Origin: Puffinus mauretanicus
Lineage: Eukaryota > Chordata > Aves > Procellariiformes > Procellariidae
Reading direction: 5' to 3'
DNA length: 64,000 nucleotides
NCBI GenBank assembly: GCA_023333565.1
Contig: JAJKFH010002711.1
Span: 1 to 64,000 of the forward strand
Numbering within the stretch: position 1 is the stretch's first letter; the number at the start of each line of letters is the position of its first letter. Made by a program: the position numbers and the translations under genes. Below the pieces are notes generated by a model, which searched no databases, was not told the origin of the DNA, and saw nothing but the letters and a program-made list of their open reading frames with translations. Below are positions 1 to 13,500 of the stretch, piece by piece.

Positions 1-3000
1 GCATTTAGGACTGTAAAGCTCCTGGCAAACAAGAGGTGCTGGGGTGAACACCCATAGAGAGCTTGAACATAGACTTCTCCACCTGAACTGGCCACCCTTA
101 AGGGTCAATTGGAAGAGACTACTTGATCCTTGTGTTCACCTCTGACATTGGTCTGTTGAAGTACACCTTACAAGTGCTTATTTCTTCCCACTGCTAAGAG
201 AGAGTGGGATAATCAGCCCAGGCGTGGACACTGTAGACATCTATCTAAAGTTTGGAAAGATGAATCCCACTCATATGTACTTCAGTTCCTGTGTGGATCC
301 GGAGCTCCAGGTTCTGCTGTCCTCCTGGGCCTCGTATCTAAAAGCTGGTTTTTCCAGATAGATAGCATAGAAAAGGCACGAAGTCCTTATTAATTCTCTT
401 TTTTTTCAAAGCTTCTGAGTGCCTCCAAGCTACACAGAAGGCAGTCATTCTTTCCATCTTAGAGTGAAAAATGAATAAAAAAATCTGTCTGTCATAACAA
501 CATGAAAGCATTTCCTGAATTACAGCCCTGACTTCTGAATGAGGGTGTTCGACTGAAATGAGTCAGTGCAAGTGGAAAAGCACGTTGCCAAAAAACAAGG
601 AGGAACCTGGCAGTCTAGAGCAGTTGCTAGATAAGAGCTTTTTCCCCTGTATTCAGATCACCTTCCTACGGAAACAAGTTGAGCAAATGCTCACCCAGAG
701 TCAGTCAATGAAAGAGAGCCTATGCCCTGCACAAATGCGTTACCTTATTTTGCTCCCGAGAATGAATGAGGTGGGCTTTGACTAACACTTTCAGCAGAAG
801 GCACTGGAAATGAACTAGGGTTGTCAGGAAAGCTCATTGATTTTGCAGCACCCATCCGAGTTTTACATTATAGTTTGGAGGAAGAGCGCTCCCTTTTCAA
901 AAGATAATTTTTCAATGTACTGCCCATGTTTGTGCTTTTGTGCAAGTGATAATGGTTTCATAAATGTTTTATGTGATCAGCATTTAGCAATACCTGGGAA
1001 GTTGGCAATTCTGACTAGATTTTACAGATACCAACTTTTTTTTTGCCATTAATACTTTTTTTTCCTTTCTGTTTATGTTCCCAGATTGATTTCCAATAGT
1101 TAAAATTTAAACAATAAAGGCAACCTTAGTTTTCAAGTCTGCAAATAGGACAGACAATGTATGCAACCTCCTCATTGATTGACTCTTCTGTTTTTATAGA
1201 TTCATCCTCTTGAAAGAATCATTAAACACCAGAGAAAATGATTTGTTGCCATTGATTACATGACATACTGCTCTGACATACACAGTTTTTATATCTAAGT
1301 TATTAATTATGTTGTTAATGTAATTTGCAGACCACGAGATAAATCATTCAGCTTCTGACTGGATATTACTGGATACGTTGCATATATAAATACATCTTTG
1401 GGTGGGAAGGGAACAGTTACCAAGAATAATAGATTAGAAGGCTACTAGTTTGCCTTATAAATCATTATGAGCTAAGGAAAACTTCCTCTGCCCATTTATT
1501 TTATTATCTTGGAAATGCTGATTTTCTCAACATCTCTGTTGTTTATGTGGTACAGTGATACACCTAATTACTTCGTTTCAATACAGAGGGAAGTCTTGCA
1601 ATTGTTCTGTTCATACTCTATCCTCCTCCTCTCAAGAATTTCACAGTTTAAGGTTAATAAGCTACAGGACATAGAAAGCCAAGCTTAATTTGGGTCTTCC
1701 CAAAGGCTTCACTAAACCTTTTTTCCCCCTCTTCTGGTGGCGGAAACTTTGTGCTAGCTTAATTCTCTGTAACTTTCTTTTCCCAGCAATGATTGCCAAG
1801 AAATTAATTATGACAGCCAGTGTCATGAATGCATGCCGCGGTAGTCTGCTGCCACTAGTGACAGACTCATGTGCTTCAAAGTGGAGGTCTCTGCATTTGT
1901 ACCAACAAATCGTTTTCAAAAGTTCCTCCTGTTTTGTACTTCATTTCAACAGGTCTAGCTCTTTCCTTAGTTTCAGAAGGGTTTAGCAGCAACTATTCAG
2001 CAGTTACCCTGGGAGCACACTGCAGATTATGCATGCTTGCCTGACATTTGACAGATGCCCTTAAAAGGCTCAGTTTCCTTTTCATAGAGGCCAGGGGGTT
2101 GAGGAGGGTGGAGGGCTAGACACATTTTTGAAGTGAGTGACATATGTTTAAATGTCAAGGTGGTCTTACTGAATCGCTAAGCACAACCCTTGTACATCGA
2201 AACAGAGACTAGGTGGGAAATGTCCTTTTTAGTTAGAGCTAAGAATTCACATCTTTTAATATTCTTGAACCCAGAGATGACATAGTCCTTCATTTGGAGG
2301 GGGAGCTGAATGCTGAAGATTAAATTTTGTTGCTAGTATACGCTAAGACTCCTTTGAAAGTCTCTCCACATGCGAATAGTGAATAAAACATGTTCTTTAA
2401 CAGGTACTGCCGAAAGTGTGAAACTCGAGGAGGTAAACTTTCTCCCCTCCCTGCTCAGCTCTGTCCACATGGAGGTTGACATCGACTGTTGGCACAGTAA
2501 TGATGAGCAGAGCCACAACTGAAACAGCGAGGTGGCCTCGAAGAAGGGAGGTGCTCCTGGTTTCGGAGCTGGGCGTACATCCTGGAGGAGTCCTGTCTGC
2601 AGAAGGAGCCATGCACACACTCACCTCTTCCCCTTCCTTTGCCCTGGGACCCACCAAAAGGAAAGTTGTGTGCTCAAACTGCATGCAAGTCTACGTTCAA
2701 ATGTGTCTTCAAATCACCGGTGCAGATGACTGGGGAACTCGGGTCAGGAGCACGCTCCTACGCATTTCAGCAGGTAAAATGTGGACACCTAAAAGTTAGT
2801 AGGTTGTTTTGGAAAATGGCTGCCTTAAATGTAATCATTGTTGGGTCTCCAGATCCCTTTTAAAACCAACAGAAGAATTCCTGTCATCAATGTGGATGCA
2901 GGTTTGAACCCCTCCAGCTGACATTATGTCTGTTTTTAATGAATCCATTATTTTGAGGTATTGAATATGAATTTCATGCTCATATGGAACTAGCAGTACC

Positions 3001-4970
3001 AATGGGAGTAAGGAATGGTGCAGGAAGCCCTGGTTCAATTCAGTGCCCAGCAGTCCTTATCAATCTCAGACCTGATTTGTCCTGAGAAGATATTGCCAAT
3101 TATGTCACGGTAGCTGGAGGTAGATAGATATCTCCTTGGGAGGAAAAAAAATGGCTACCATCATTTTGACTTGTCATCTAAATTAAATTTGAACTCAGGT
3201 CTCTAGAGAAACACGTCCACTGCATTAAACAACTGGGGGAATTAATGCTCTCATCGATCCTGCTCATCATTACAGATGTGGGCGCTTGCATCTGCATCCG
3301 ACTTCTCCGGGAGTCAAACTGTGGCCCTGAAGGGGCAGAGGGTGCTGGTCTCTCCAGCCGTGCAAAACAGTACCAGCCCTGCTGCTGGTCTCACAGTGCC
3401 TCCGGGTTCATACTAACGTGAGTAAATAGAAGCAGAGTTTGGGTGACGGATGAGATGCAGAGGCAATTTCTCCTTATTAGCTTCAGTGTCTCCTTTTAAA
3501 CACAAGTAGAAAGAGGAAAATGAAAACAAGTGTCAGTTAATGTTGATGAACAGGTTTAAAATTTATGTTATAAAATAAGTATCAGCAAATTTATGATTCA
3601 CTATACATTCATATGACACAAGGTTTCTAAGAGTGTCTATAATATGGAAATCGTTCCTGTCTATCAGATGGTAACTGCATGTTTTGCGGTGGCCACAGCT
3701 ATAGCACCATGAAAGCTACAGTCAAATATTCATTGGTTGCATCTTCCTCACTTGGACACTCTGGAATAAAGGCTCTTAATTGATATATGTTGCATCTACT
3801 CCCAGAAGAGTTTTGGGTTTTTTTCTGGAAAGTTTGGTTAAAGATCATTTGAAGATAGAGGATGAAACACACAAAACTCCAGGGAGATCACATTTTTATT
3901 CCTGATGCTTTGAAACTTCAGGTTTTTTAAAAGGTCTTTATGATTATCTGGCCAATCACATATATAGATATTTAAAACATTTAGCTGCTAAAGACTACTT
4001 TTTTTCTGTTTTGTTTTTTTTTTTCCTTATACAGAATAGCAGATTTTTTTTTAAGATGATTAAAGTAAACATTGATTAAAATGTATGAAAAAATTTGTTC
4101 CAGAAAACTGAGAGCAACCTTTTTACTATATCAGTTTATACACACAAATTGACTTTCTGACTGATAAGGAGGGCAGGAGGTAGGCAAGCAGGGAGGAAGG
4201 AACAGCATCCTAGAAATGATGACAAAAGGTGCTGGAAGGATCCCAGATTATCAGCACAATGTAGGAAGGGGGTGGAGGACAGCATGCAAATGTCCTTTCC
4301 TGTGTGCAACTTGCATGAGGGCCCTGATGGATGTGGGGAATGAGGCTAAGCAAACATAATACTGACAAGCTGTAAAAGGGGGAGGTAGGTCATCAACAAA
4401 GCCCAGGAGACTGAGGAAGAGAGACCGTATCATTTAAGTCTATCTTAAAACTGGTTAAATTGTTTAATCCTGTTCTTTCTCCTCATTAGATGATTTCAGA
4501 TCTTCACTCCGAGGCTGCAAAACTTACTCAAAGTAAGGGAAAATCTATTCAGAGGCTATTTTCTAATCCACCTTGAATTATAGCTAAGAAATTAAATCAA
4601 CCTCCAAACCCCTTATAGCCTTCTCTTCTTCCCTCGCCATGCACTTCTCACTGAGGAAGTGGCGAGGCAAACATAGTGTTGTCTGTTAATAAAATGCACA
4701 TAGATAAAAGACATAAAATTAACATATCACAAGATTATAAAATCACAAATTCTATTCAGTCTTCTGTTCCAGTAGCCTCCCTGTCAGTTATTAATTTGAC
4801 CTTTGCAAATACTCTTTGCAGTACGTCACATGGTTATAAATCAGCCATACCTTTAAAACTGCACACAAATCTCCAAAATACTAAACCAGCCTTATAGTGT
4901 AAAGTCAAGCATTCAACCACTGGTAATGCAATTTAAAGTGTATTGGTCTCCGTGGACGTAGAGAGTACAG
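1..4970. other. Non-coding stretch, no gene recognised
   Basis: Mostly AT-rich unique sequence. Short open frames cluster at 2.33-2.86 kb on both strands in a locally GC-richer patch, but none resembles a known family. A possible exon with an acceptor-like and a donor-like edge lies at 3276-3417 (see findings). I see no other repeat or RNA gene here. Confidence 0.7.
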
Positions 4971-5075
4971 TTTTGCCTAAGGTTGCATGGCAAGCGTGGA
5001 GTGCAGCTGGAGCAGGACCCAGTTTACATGGCCTGTACATTGCCTAGCTCTAGAGACACCCTCTATCTTCTTGCC
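4971..5075 (-). repeat. MIR-like ancient SINE relic
   Basis: Read on the plus strand, the stretch follows the reverse complement of the amniote MIR core and tail. A GCCTAAGGTTGCATGGCAAG block corresponds to the familiar 'cccaaggtcacacagcaag' segment. It is followed by a GCAGCTGGAGCAGGACCCAG block (the 'gcagagc..ggaacccag' part) and a CTCTAGAGACACCCTC end. The match is from memory of the family, is diverged, and contains indels. It could also be another CORE-SINE type. Confidence 0.45.
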
Positions 5076-5899
5076 ACTTATTGCCACGTTCTCTTTCATT
5101 CCTGATTTATAACCTCAAGCTTGTCTATGGTAAAGTTTGTAAATTTTAGGTCTTTAAAATTGCAAGTCAAAAAAGGGATATTTTTAAGAACTGTGTAGCT
5201 CACTGTTTCTAGACTTTCCTATCCACAAAACAGACCATTAATATTTTAGCTAAGAAAGTAACTGACAGAAGTAAGATTTGCTCTTCTTTATCACCCAGAC
5301 ATGCAGAAAGAGGAAAAGACTCCAGCTGCTAATAGTTTTATGCCATCTACTATCTGCTAGGCCACAGAGGAGCCCTGCAAACACGATCTGGGGGTGCTAT
5401 TCCTGACTGCGTGTGGGTTCAGTCCAGGGGATACAGGCAAAACTGATGTTTGTTTGGCACGCCTGTGCTGAAAAGCAGTGATATGGTGCGAGTGACTCTT
5501 GGGTGTGTCAAAACAGAGACAAAATTGTAGTTTCTATTCCTTGTAATCTGATGTCAACTAGTACACGAACACCACCAACCACGGTTTAACCATTTGCTGC
5601 CTCTCAAGCGAGCCACCATAAATGACATGGGATGCACTCTCAGCCTGCAGCAGGGATAAGGTAGGGTGTTCCTGGGAAAACCTCAGCGAAAGCAAACCGC
5701 TTAACAAGCAGCTTGTTAATCCCTGGTAAATCGATCCCATTCCAGCACCTGCCCTTAGCGCTGCCCTCGGATGGCCCTTTACGGCACAAGCAAAGGATGC
5801 GCCGAGTCCGTACAGTGAGTGCAAAAGGCAGCTTCACTTTTCACCTTGCAAATCGCTCCCGGCATATGCATCGGCCTCTTTTTGCGTTTCACCTAAATC

Positions 5900-5960
5900 C
5901 AAGGACCCGGGGTATTTAGGCACCTAAAGCTGTAGATAAGCATCTGCAGGCACCGATGTG
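5900..5960. repeat. Possible relic of an old TTAGGCACCTAA-type interspersed repeat
   Basis: The stretch contains the near-palindrome TTTAGGCACCTAAA followed by a TGTAGATAAGCATCTGCAGGCACC segment split by small differences. This resembles a palindromic repeat type I have seen in reptile and bird DNA but cannot name. Similar words recur near 33075 and 53690. The assignment is tentative. Confidence 0.25.
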
Positions 5961-6791
5961 CCTCTCCAGATCTGCCCAGAGGCCTTCTGCCTAGATGCTG
6001 TCACCAGTTTTCTGAACCGCATCCCTCTTTGCCAGCGCATTAGCCCATTCATCTTCCTTTAAAAAATGTTGCAGAGGAGTTTACAGCTCCGTGAGGAACT
6101 GATGACATTGCTAATGTTTACGGATTAGAAAATGTTAGTTCCGTGCAAATTATACTTAATTACTGTTGTAGGATAATAATTATTTTTCATTAATAGAGTC
6201 CTAAATCTTTGAAAGCCTTAAATACTGTATATCTCATTATGTTACACAGTACAAAACCAGTGAAACCCTTTCATTAATTCATTAATGATTAGTTGGAAAA
6301 GCAATGTGACAGATTATTATACATGCTACCAAGTACTATTAGTACACTGATATACACAGCTTAATTTAAAACTTTAATATTAGAGTTTTAGTTCTTCAAC
6401 CATGGAAATTGAGTAGAACATGACTATGAAGATAAATTTTCATTCGATATTTTTTCTTTCTTCAACTGCATTTTCTACCATGTACTCCTTCTTTTTTACA
6501 ATTAAAAAAATAAGAAATAAAATGTCTTTAACATGGAGGATTACTTTTTTTTTTAAAGCTGGGTATCATTTAGTTAATGGACTTCCAGTCAGGCAAAATG
6601 TCAAAATCAGCAGTGCCATACCTTTTGAGAGTGATGAACCCTCTTTCAACCCGATTGAAAGACCAGGCAGAACCGCTTAAGCAACTAAATCAAGCCTTCA
6701 CTTCTGGACTTCTACACTCTCCCAGTGCACAAGTGCCAGGAAAATCAGGTTAAAAGGTTCGTGAAAGGAAGTTAACGAACATCATCTTATT

Positions 6792-6819
6792 AGAGAGAGA
6801 AAGAGAGAATGAGAGAGAG
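6792..6819. repeat. Imperfect (GA)n microsatellite
   Basis: Purine-only run of GAGAGA units interrupted by AA and AAT. Simple repeat with no associated gene. Confidence 0.85.
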
Positions 6820-9256
6820 CATGAGTCTTGTTCTCTACACACTTTTGTCTCAAGTGGAGACAAAGGGGCACACCTAGAATATGACGTGTGCTAATGCAGC
6901 AGTCTGGGATGGGTCAGGCAAATAGCACCCTAAAAGCTCCTTTATCACCCTCGTGACTCTACCATGCAGATCTACACCTCAGGCACAGACAGCTGCTTGT
7001 TTAGGTAGGAAAGCTGGGGCCACGTGCTGGGTGGTGAGCGCTCCCCGAGCCAGGCTCTGCTCTGTTACCCCTGTGCGCACAACCAGACCGTTCAGGTCAT
7101 CGAGTCTAATTGAACTGGCATTATCACTACATATGAATAGTAGACAACTGAAGAAAAAGATGCACATATATCTGCCTGAACGCACTCTTGCAACAAACCA
7201 AGCCAAGATTAAATGCACATGCATTGTTGCTTTATTTTTGTGAACTCCACATAAAAAAAGTCCAGCCAGATGAGAAAATGTCTTTAAATGAAAGCTCTGG
7301 AAATGTCTGTTGGCAAAGAAGATGCTTTGCAGGAGGTTCTGCAGCAAATTCTGCTTGGTGGAGCAGACTCTTTTTCTACTCTTAAAATGGAAGGAGAAAT
7401 GCACAGATCAATGCTTCTGCTTAAATAGAATATTATGGGAAAATGCACTGGAACAACCCCTGGAGGATACCTGTCAGCCATCAGGCATTTTCTTCCTTTC
7501 CTATCCCTGCATGGTGTTGGGTGTTTTTGGTGATTGCAGGACTCTATTCAGTTGTACCTACATTAAATAGAGGGCTTCAACTTTCCAGAAAAACTTTGTC
7601 AAAATACAGGCTTTCCGTTCCACCAGAAAGTTCAACCTTTTGAAATGTGTTTTGATCACACTGCAATACCAAGTCATGGAGTGATTATTACACCTGTGCC
7701 AATTAAAAAAAAAAAAGACGACTTTTTAAAAATATTGTAACAATTTACTCAAACCTTTTCTAATGTTCCATTCAAATTTTTAATATCCAATTCTAATACA
7801 GGAAGCACTGAAAAAATGCAATCAGAACTTGGTGGCTTAAACAAGTTGAAGTCAAAGTTTCAACATTTTCACATAGAAAATGCTGTTGATGTTGTGAGCC
7901 TGCAAAAATTTTGAAATTTCCTTGAGTCTACTGACCAGTAGAAAGGTCTCCCATCAGAAATGTTTTGTATTCATGAAGTTATTCAGAGCAAGCAGTTTCG
8001 CATGCACTAATGAGCTGTATGTGAAGACAGAAAACATGCACTTAACCAACAAACAATGTTTTTTCTCCACCCCATACTCAACAGAATGCAAAATAAATTC
8101 CATTATTTGCTTCATTTGCGTCTTTTGGGGACAGTAATATATGGTAAACATTATTAGTGCTTTACATTGACATCTGTCTGTGGAAGAAGGACTCAGAAGT
8201 TAGTCTTACCACAGGGTGTAAATTATCACTGACCTTCTGAAAAGAGAGTCCCAGACTGTGGCTGGGAACACCAGGAGTGGGGATGTCCCTGCAGGCCAGC
8301 CAGGCTTTGAGAATCTTTTTTAATGCTCATTGTAAATCCTGAAGATGTACAGAAAACTTCAGTTTCTGTGATGCTTTCTAAACCACAGGAATATATTTAA
8401 CACATTAATAAAGGGAAAAAAAGCCAAACAAACCCTAGCAACAATCCAGTTCCTGTCATCTCTCTTGATTTTTCACTTAGTAGACTTCTTTATGGATTAA
8501 AAAACTTTTTTTCTTCTTCTTCTTGTAAAGAGTGTTCATTGAAGCTTGGCCAATAGATGGTATCACCCTTTCCAAAGTCTATGCTATGGGAGGCCTATGG
8601 AAGCATATCTGCTCAAGGCATTCATGCAAATTATTACTTACTGCCCTATATGCTCATAAATTAATAGCTTCTCTGTGGATGAAAAACAGAAATTAGACAA
8701 CCATTAAGGTTGAACAATGTATAAAGAATATTAAATATTAATATATGAAATGAAAAAATATTGCAAGAGATATGAATAGATATGCCAGGAGCATAACAAG
8801 CCAAACCTAGGAATGTAAATAATAAAAACATGTTTTCAGCTAGATATTCTGGATGGTTTAGTATTCAAATTAAAGTTTGTTTTCCCATTCAATAAAACAA
8901 AACAAAAAGTATTTACCGTTGTTGCCTTATTTGCATGAGAGTTCATTTTCCTCCTGTGAACAGAAACAGATCTTTAAGCGGAGGCGAATCAGGATGGAAA
9001 GGCCACTTTCTTGTCAGTGCGTTTTTCAAGGGACATTTCAGTGAGGTGTGGATGGCAGCTTTGCAAATTCAAGAGCAAGAATACCCCTTACAATTTTAAG
9101 TGTTATTTGAATGAGTAATTGCGAAGCTAGCTTGTGCATTTTAATGACTTTTGTCAGCAGCAACTATAAAATTGAAATGGAAATTGGATTAAGAGTTTAC
9201 TTAATAGTAGGATAAGGTTGCCTGTTGCTAAAGTATTGCGGCTGACTGCATGTGTC

Positions 9257-9284
9257 ACTTGTCTCTGGTGACAAGTTACCAGAG
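9257..9284. repeat. Two overlapping, mutually exclusive small inverted repeats
   Basis: ACTTGTC (9257-9263) pairs with GACAAGT (9270-9276) across a 6-nt spacer. CTCTGGT (9263-9269) pairs with ACCAGAG (9278-9284) across an 8-nt spacer. The two 7-bp stems share bases, so only one can form at a time. Function unknown; stems this short also arise by chance. Confidence 0.6.
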
Positions 9285-9988
9285 CCCCGTCGGAGCTACA
9301 GGAACTGTCATTTCACATGATGCAGCAGATGTGAAAAAACACGTTAAAAAGACCTGATTTCTTTGTGGATCCAAGTTCATTTTTGAAATCCATTACACTC
9401 TGGCCAGCTTCAGTTTATTTCTGTTAATTCTGAATTAAATACTACTGTTCTGAGAATTATTGCAAAGGTGCTCTGTATGGATTTTGACCTTGACCGTAGG
9501 TTGCTTCAGCCAGACCGGTCCTTGATTCAGCCTCCTCTTAGGTCCTTAGGAGTGACAAGTGCACATACATTTAGTGACACATTGGATGGAGCATGCCTTT
9601 GCTCCCATAGACTCAATTTTATGCAATTTCACTTAGCCATTATGACGTTCATTTCCAAGAGCTCAGGCTGGACTGTATCACAGGGTGCTTTCCAAGAACT
9701 TTAAATTCACTTCTGCCTAAACCCTTGGTGCAAATCCTACCAAGGTACAGCAGCACCTCACTTCTAAAGTGTGTACATATTGTTCTACGGGCTTTGCTTT
9801 AGTGAGGGTACTGAATCTGGGCTGTTTCCATGCTGTGGGCTGTTTTGTGGGATTCATAGGAATGAGAAAACAGTAAGAAGGAATCTGGTAATTTGGAGTA
9901 GGCAGAAATTGTTTCTCAGGATAGTCCCAAAACAGTCTAATGAATGTAGATATCTGAGGATTTCAAATCCAGATACTTGGTTTCATCA

Positions 9989-10020
9989 ACACACGCACAC
10001 GCACACGCATGCACACACAC
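9989..10020. repeat. (CA)n/(CACACG)n microsatellite
   Basis: Alternating purine-pyrimidine tract of CACACG and CACACA units with one GCATG interruption. Confidence 0.9.
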
Positions 10021-10506
10021 TCAGAGCACACCCTGGCTCAGAAAATGATTAATTGCTAAAGCTTTTGATTAATATCTATTATGGAAAAATCCCAACATGC
10101 ATCTTAGGAAGGAAAGCTCTTAGTTCTGCCTGCCGTTTTAAAAAAATCTGAATCCTGACTACATTTCAATGCTGGTAGGAAAAATGTTTCAAAATGACTG
10201 CTGTACTTTTATAAAACACAATAAGCACACAAGGCAAGAGACCAATCCTTCTAAAGGCACATGAGAGTAAAGTCTAGCTGTCATAGTGCTTGGGGCTGTG
10301 TCCAACGTCGAGAAAATCCAAAATAACATTGCGCAACTGTACTATCAGACATAAGGTCAATCAGGTTCAGCTCCAAAGGAGGTGGCATCTGTTACCTACC
10401 TCATGTTTTAGTAAATAGTCTGTTTTTTATGTGACAAGTGCAAACACAGATACAAATTAATGGGAAAAGAAAAGCCCCAATTGTCCATTTGTGTCACATT
10501 GCAAAC

Positions 10507-10530
10507 TGCTGGGTGAAAAACAGCCCAGCA
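10507..10530. repeat. 7-bp inverted repeat
   Basis: TGCTGGG (10507-10513) and CCCAGCA (10524-10530) are perfect reverse complements across a 10-nt spacer. The repeat sits inside an ATTA-rich candidate regulatory block. Confidence 0.6.
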
Positions 10531-13500
10531 TCATTTAATCATCCTGTTTTCCCTATCCTTTTTCACTCATTACATTCATTACTGGTCACAAAAGGCTGCT
10601 CACAAAACAGCTAGTGATTTTAATTTAATGCATCCTTTCTAAAACCTGCAGGGAAATTAAAGGAGGGAGCAACCTGGAGAGGGCTGGGGAGCAGGAGGGG
10701 GAAATGGGGCTTGGCACATCTGAAGCTTTAAATGCTAATAGTCAAACATTTCCCAAATAGATCTGAGCTGACCCTAAACACATTGGGAGGGCTTAACTCA
10801 TTAGTTTGCAAATTGAGTCAAATTGACACAAGGAGTTTCCTTGCAGTGCCTTTAAATCTCTGATGGAGGCTGGTGAGTGACCTCTCAATCTGACAGGCCA
10901 ACAGTTGCCAAACCATCTCAATATCACAAAATCCAATAAAACAAACTACCCAGGCAGATCACCAGGGGCTGGTGCAGGTTTTTTTCCCCACATTATGCAA
11001 AAGGTTGTTGTTGCCACCTCCACCTAAATTTACAGGCATCATTGATTTACAAAGGGATAACTAAATAAAAGAGCAGTAACCAACAAATCTAATCAGGACA
11101 GGGTGTAATATTTGGGAAGCATGACAATATTTGGTTGGGGCCATAGAAAGCCCATGGAGCACAGCTCACCTGGGGGACATGGCTCTAGCAAACGGCACCC
11201 TTCCAAATTGTTCCACGCTAGCCAGTATGGGGGTTTTGCTGGTAGATTTGCTCTTTCACGTCCTGTTTCCTCATCTGCTGAAATCAATAGAAAGGCTCCC
11301 ACCGACACTAGCAGGCTGAGAAGAGAGAAATACGCACCGTGAGGGAGGCTGGAAAGGGCTGTGCTGGCACGAGCACGACTTGGGACAGGGCGCAGCTCAC
11401 TGCAGCCGGGGGAATGGGACTTATCTCCCGAGCAAGGCGTTCACACTGGGGTGTCTGCCCGGGAGCTGGGTGCCTATGCTGGCAGAGCCTGGGGAGCTAT
11501 TGCTCTGCCCAGGCAGAGGTGCCTGCCTCCCCCTGAGCTCCCTTGCCCCCTCTGACCAGATCTCCAGCAGCTGCCGGGGGAGCCTCGGCACCCAGCTCAC
11601 CCCAGGCTCCCGCACGCTCATTTGCCTGAACCCAGACATCTTGGGTGGCAGCAAGCAGCTTTCTGCTTCGCCAGCCCCTTCTGTGAGCTCTTTGCCTCCT
11701 CTTGTAGAAGAAGGTGCTGTAATCACTAGCCGCCTGCTTCTGGCTAGAAGTTGTGCGGGAAGAAAAGCCCTGCTCTCACAGACAAGCTCCAAAAGACCTT
11801 GATGGCTCCACTACCTACCACTGGGAAAAGCTCTTGGTGGCTGATTTTGAGAGCAGGTTGTCAAGGATACATCACAACAAAAGTGCAAGACTTCTACTTA
11901 GTTTTCAGAAATAATATCACAGCTACCTGGGGAAAAAAACCTAAGCAGATTAAAAAAGTCTGAAGGGGCTGTTTAAATATGAGTTTAATAAGGCAGATTT
12001 GTCCAAAGCATACAGAGTAAAAGTCCTCCAACACACTATGGTATGCATCTTCCTTAGGATGCAGTCCAAGATCTATTGGTCTTGACTTGACTTCCAAGTC
12101 ACTTGGCTTGGAAATCGGTCTCAGTGCTTATTTTTCTCCTTTTCATATTCAAAGTGTGGTTCTGGTATTTTACTCAAGGCTCTCCAGAAGATTTCCTCTG
12201 TATTCTCACACCTTCTACTCCCTTCTGCCAGAAACGTGTCTGCTGTGATGCCCTAATCAAGTAACTCATGAGTTACCGGTTAAATGCTCACTTGTAACCA
12301 TAATCAAGGAATGAAGGCAAACAGCCTTGGGAGACCAATTAAGCCATGCGGTTCTTTCGACAGACCATGTCCTAAAGTACAGCCTGTTGAACACAAAAGG
12401 GAAAAATATGTCCTTCAGAAATACTTCTCTGCGTCCTAGCGCTAAGGATATGGATTCGGGAACAAATTACTGCCGGCTAGCTAAAGTGTGAATGTGCCTC
12501 AAAGCTGGCTTGCTTTAATTGCTCCTCTCCCCACAGTAAATTCTCCCTCTCTAGGCTGACTGTTTACCCCTCATTTACTTACTGAGGAGGAAACTCTCCT
12601 GCCTGTATCCCACTGGCGGTTATTGCAGGGCAGCCGACTTACGCTAAGTTTACACCTTCTCCTCCCTCACAGTAACTTGTTTGGGTGACTATCCCATAAA
12701 CGCAGAAAATTAATTTAGCAGCAAAAATAGGGGCAGTGGGCTAGGTCTAATAAAGGACTTCAGCACTTCCACGCCTAACTGCCTGCCCGGTGTGGAGACC
12801 AGAGCCCAGCTTAAGAGTCCAAAATCTCACCGTTGCATCCAACAGCGGGTACGACAGTTTGTCCCGTTGGTAGCTCAGTGTTGCGTCACGGCTGACCGCA
12901 AATCATTTCTTCGGTGCTGTAGCATGAACTGTGTCCCCTTTAGCTTGGCTATTTACCCAACAGAATTATTCTGCAATGCAGCCTGGTTTTGTTATCCTGG
13001 CTGGAGTTCCTGTTTCCTCCTAAAAATTAATTTTGATAAATAGCTGGATACAATTTGCCTTTTTTGGGAGTGGGGATGTGGGTGGGGAAGGGAGGGAAGG
13101 CCATAGGAAATGAGATGTTGAACACTTCAGTCTGCGCTGCCTCATCGCTTATTTGCTCTCCTTTGCCTTTTACTAATGGGTGTTATACTTCCCTTTATTC
13201 TCCTTTTATTTCTGTTGTGTTGAAGAACCTCTTCTGGTCGCCTTTTACGTCCCTTGCTAATTGAAATGCATTTTGTGTCTTAGCTTTTTTGATTTTATCT
13301 CTGTCATATAACCCTCAGTTTGGTGGGAGAATTTTAACAAGGGGGTTTCCAAGAAGCTTTGCAGCTTCTCCTGCCAATGCAGCAAACCATTGTGTTGTAA
13401 ACACATCCAGGGCTGCCTGACAATCGTGGGTTATTGTGTTCCTCATACTAATTACCCTCTATAGGGAGAGAGTGTGCAGAAACATTGTGAAAACCTTGTC

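Noticed and set aside
2333..2863. Cluster of overlapping 60-107 codon frames on both strands
   Set aside because: Frames shadow one another in a GC-richer patch, and none has a recognisable domain. One hydrophobic stretch on the minus strand is not enough to call a membrane protein.
6979..7404. 141-codon minus-strand open frame
   Set aside because: No family resemblance and AT-rich low-complexity composition.
11380..11802. 140-codon plus-strand and 123-codon minus-strand frames
   Set aside because: Mutually overlapping frames in a GC-rich patch; composition explains both.
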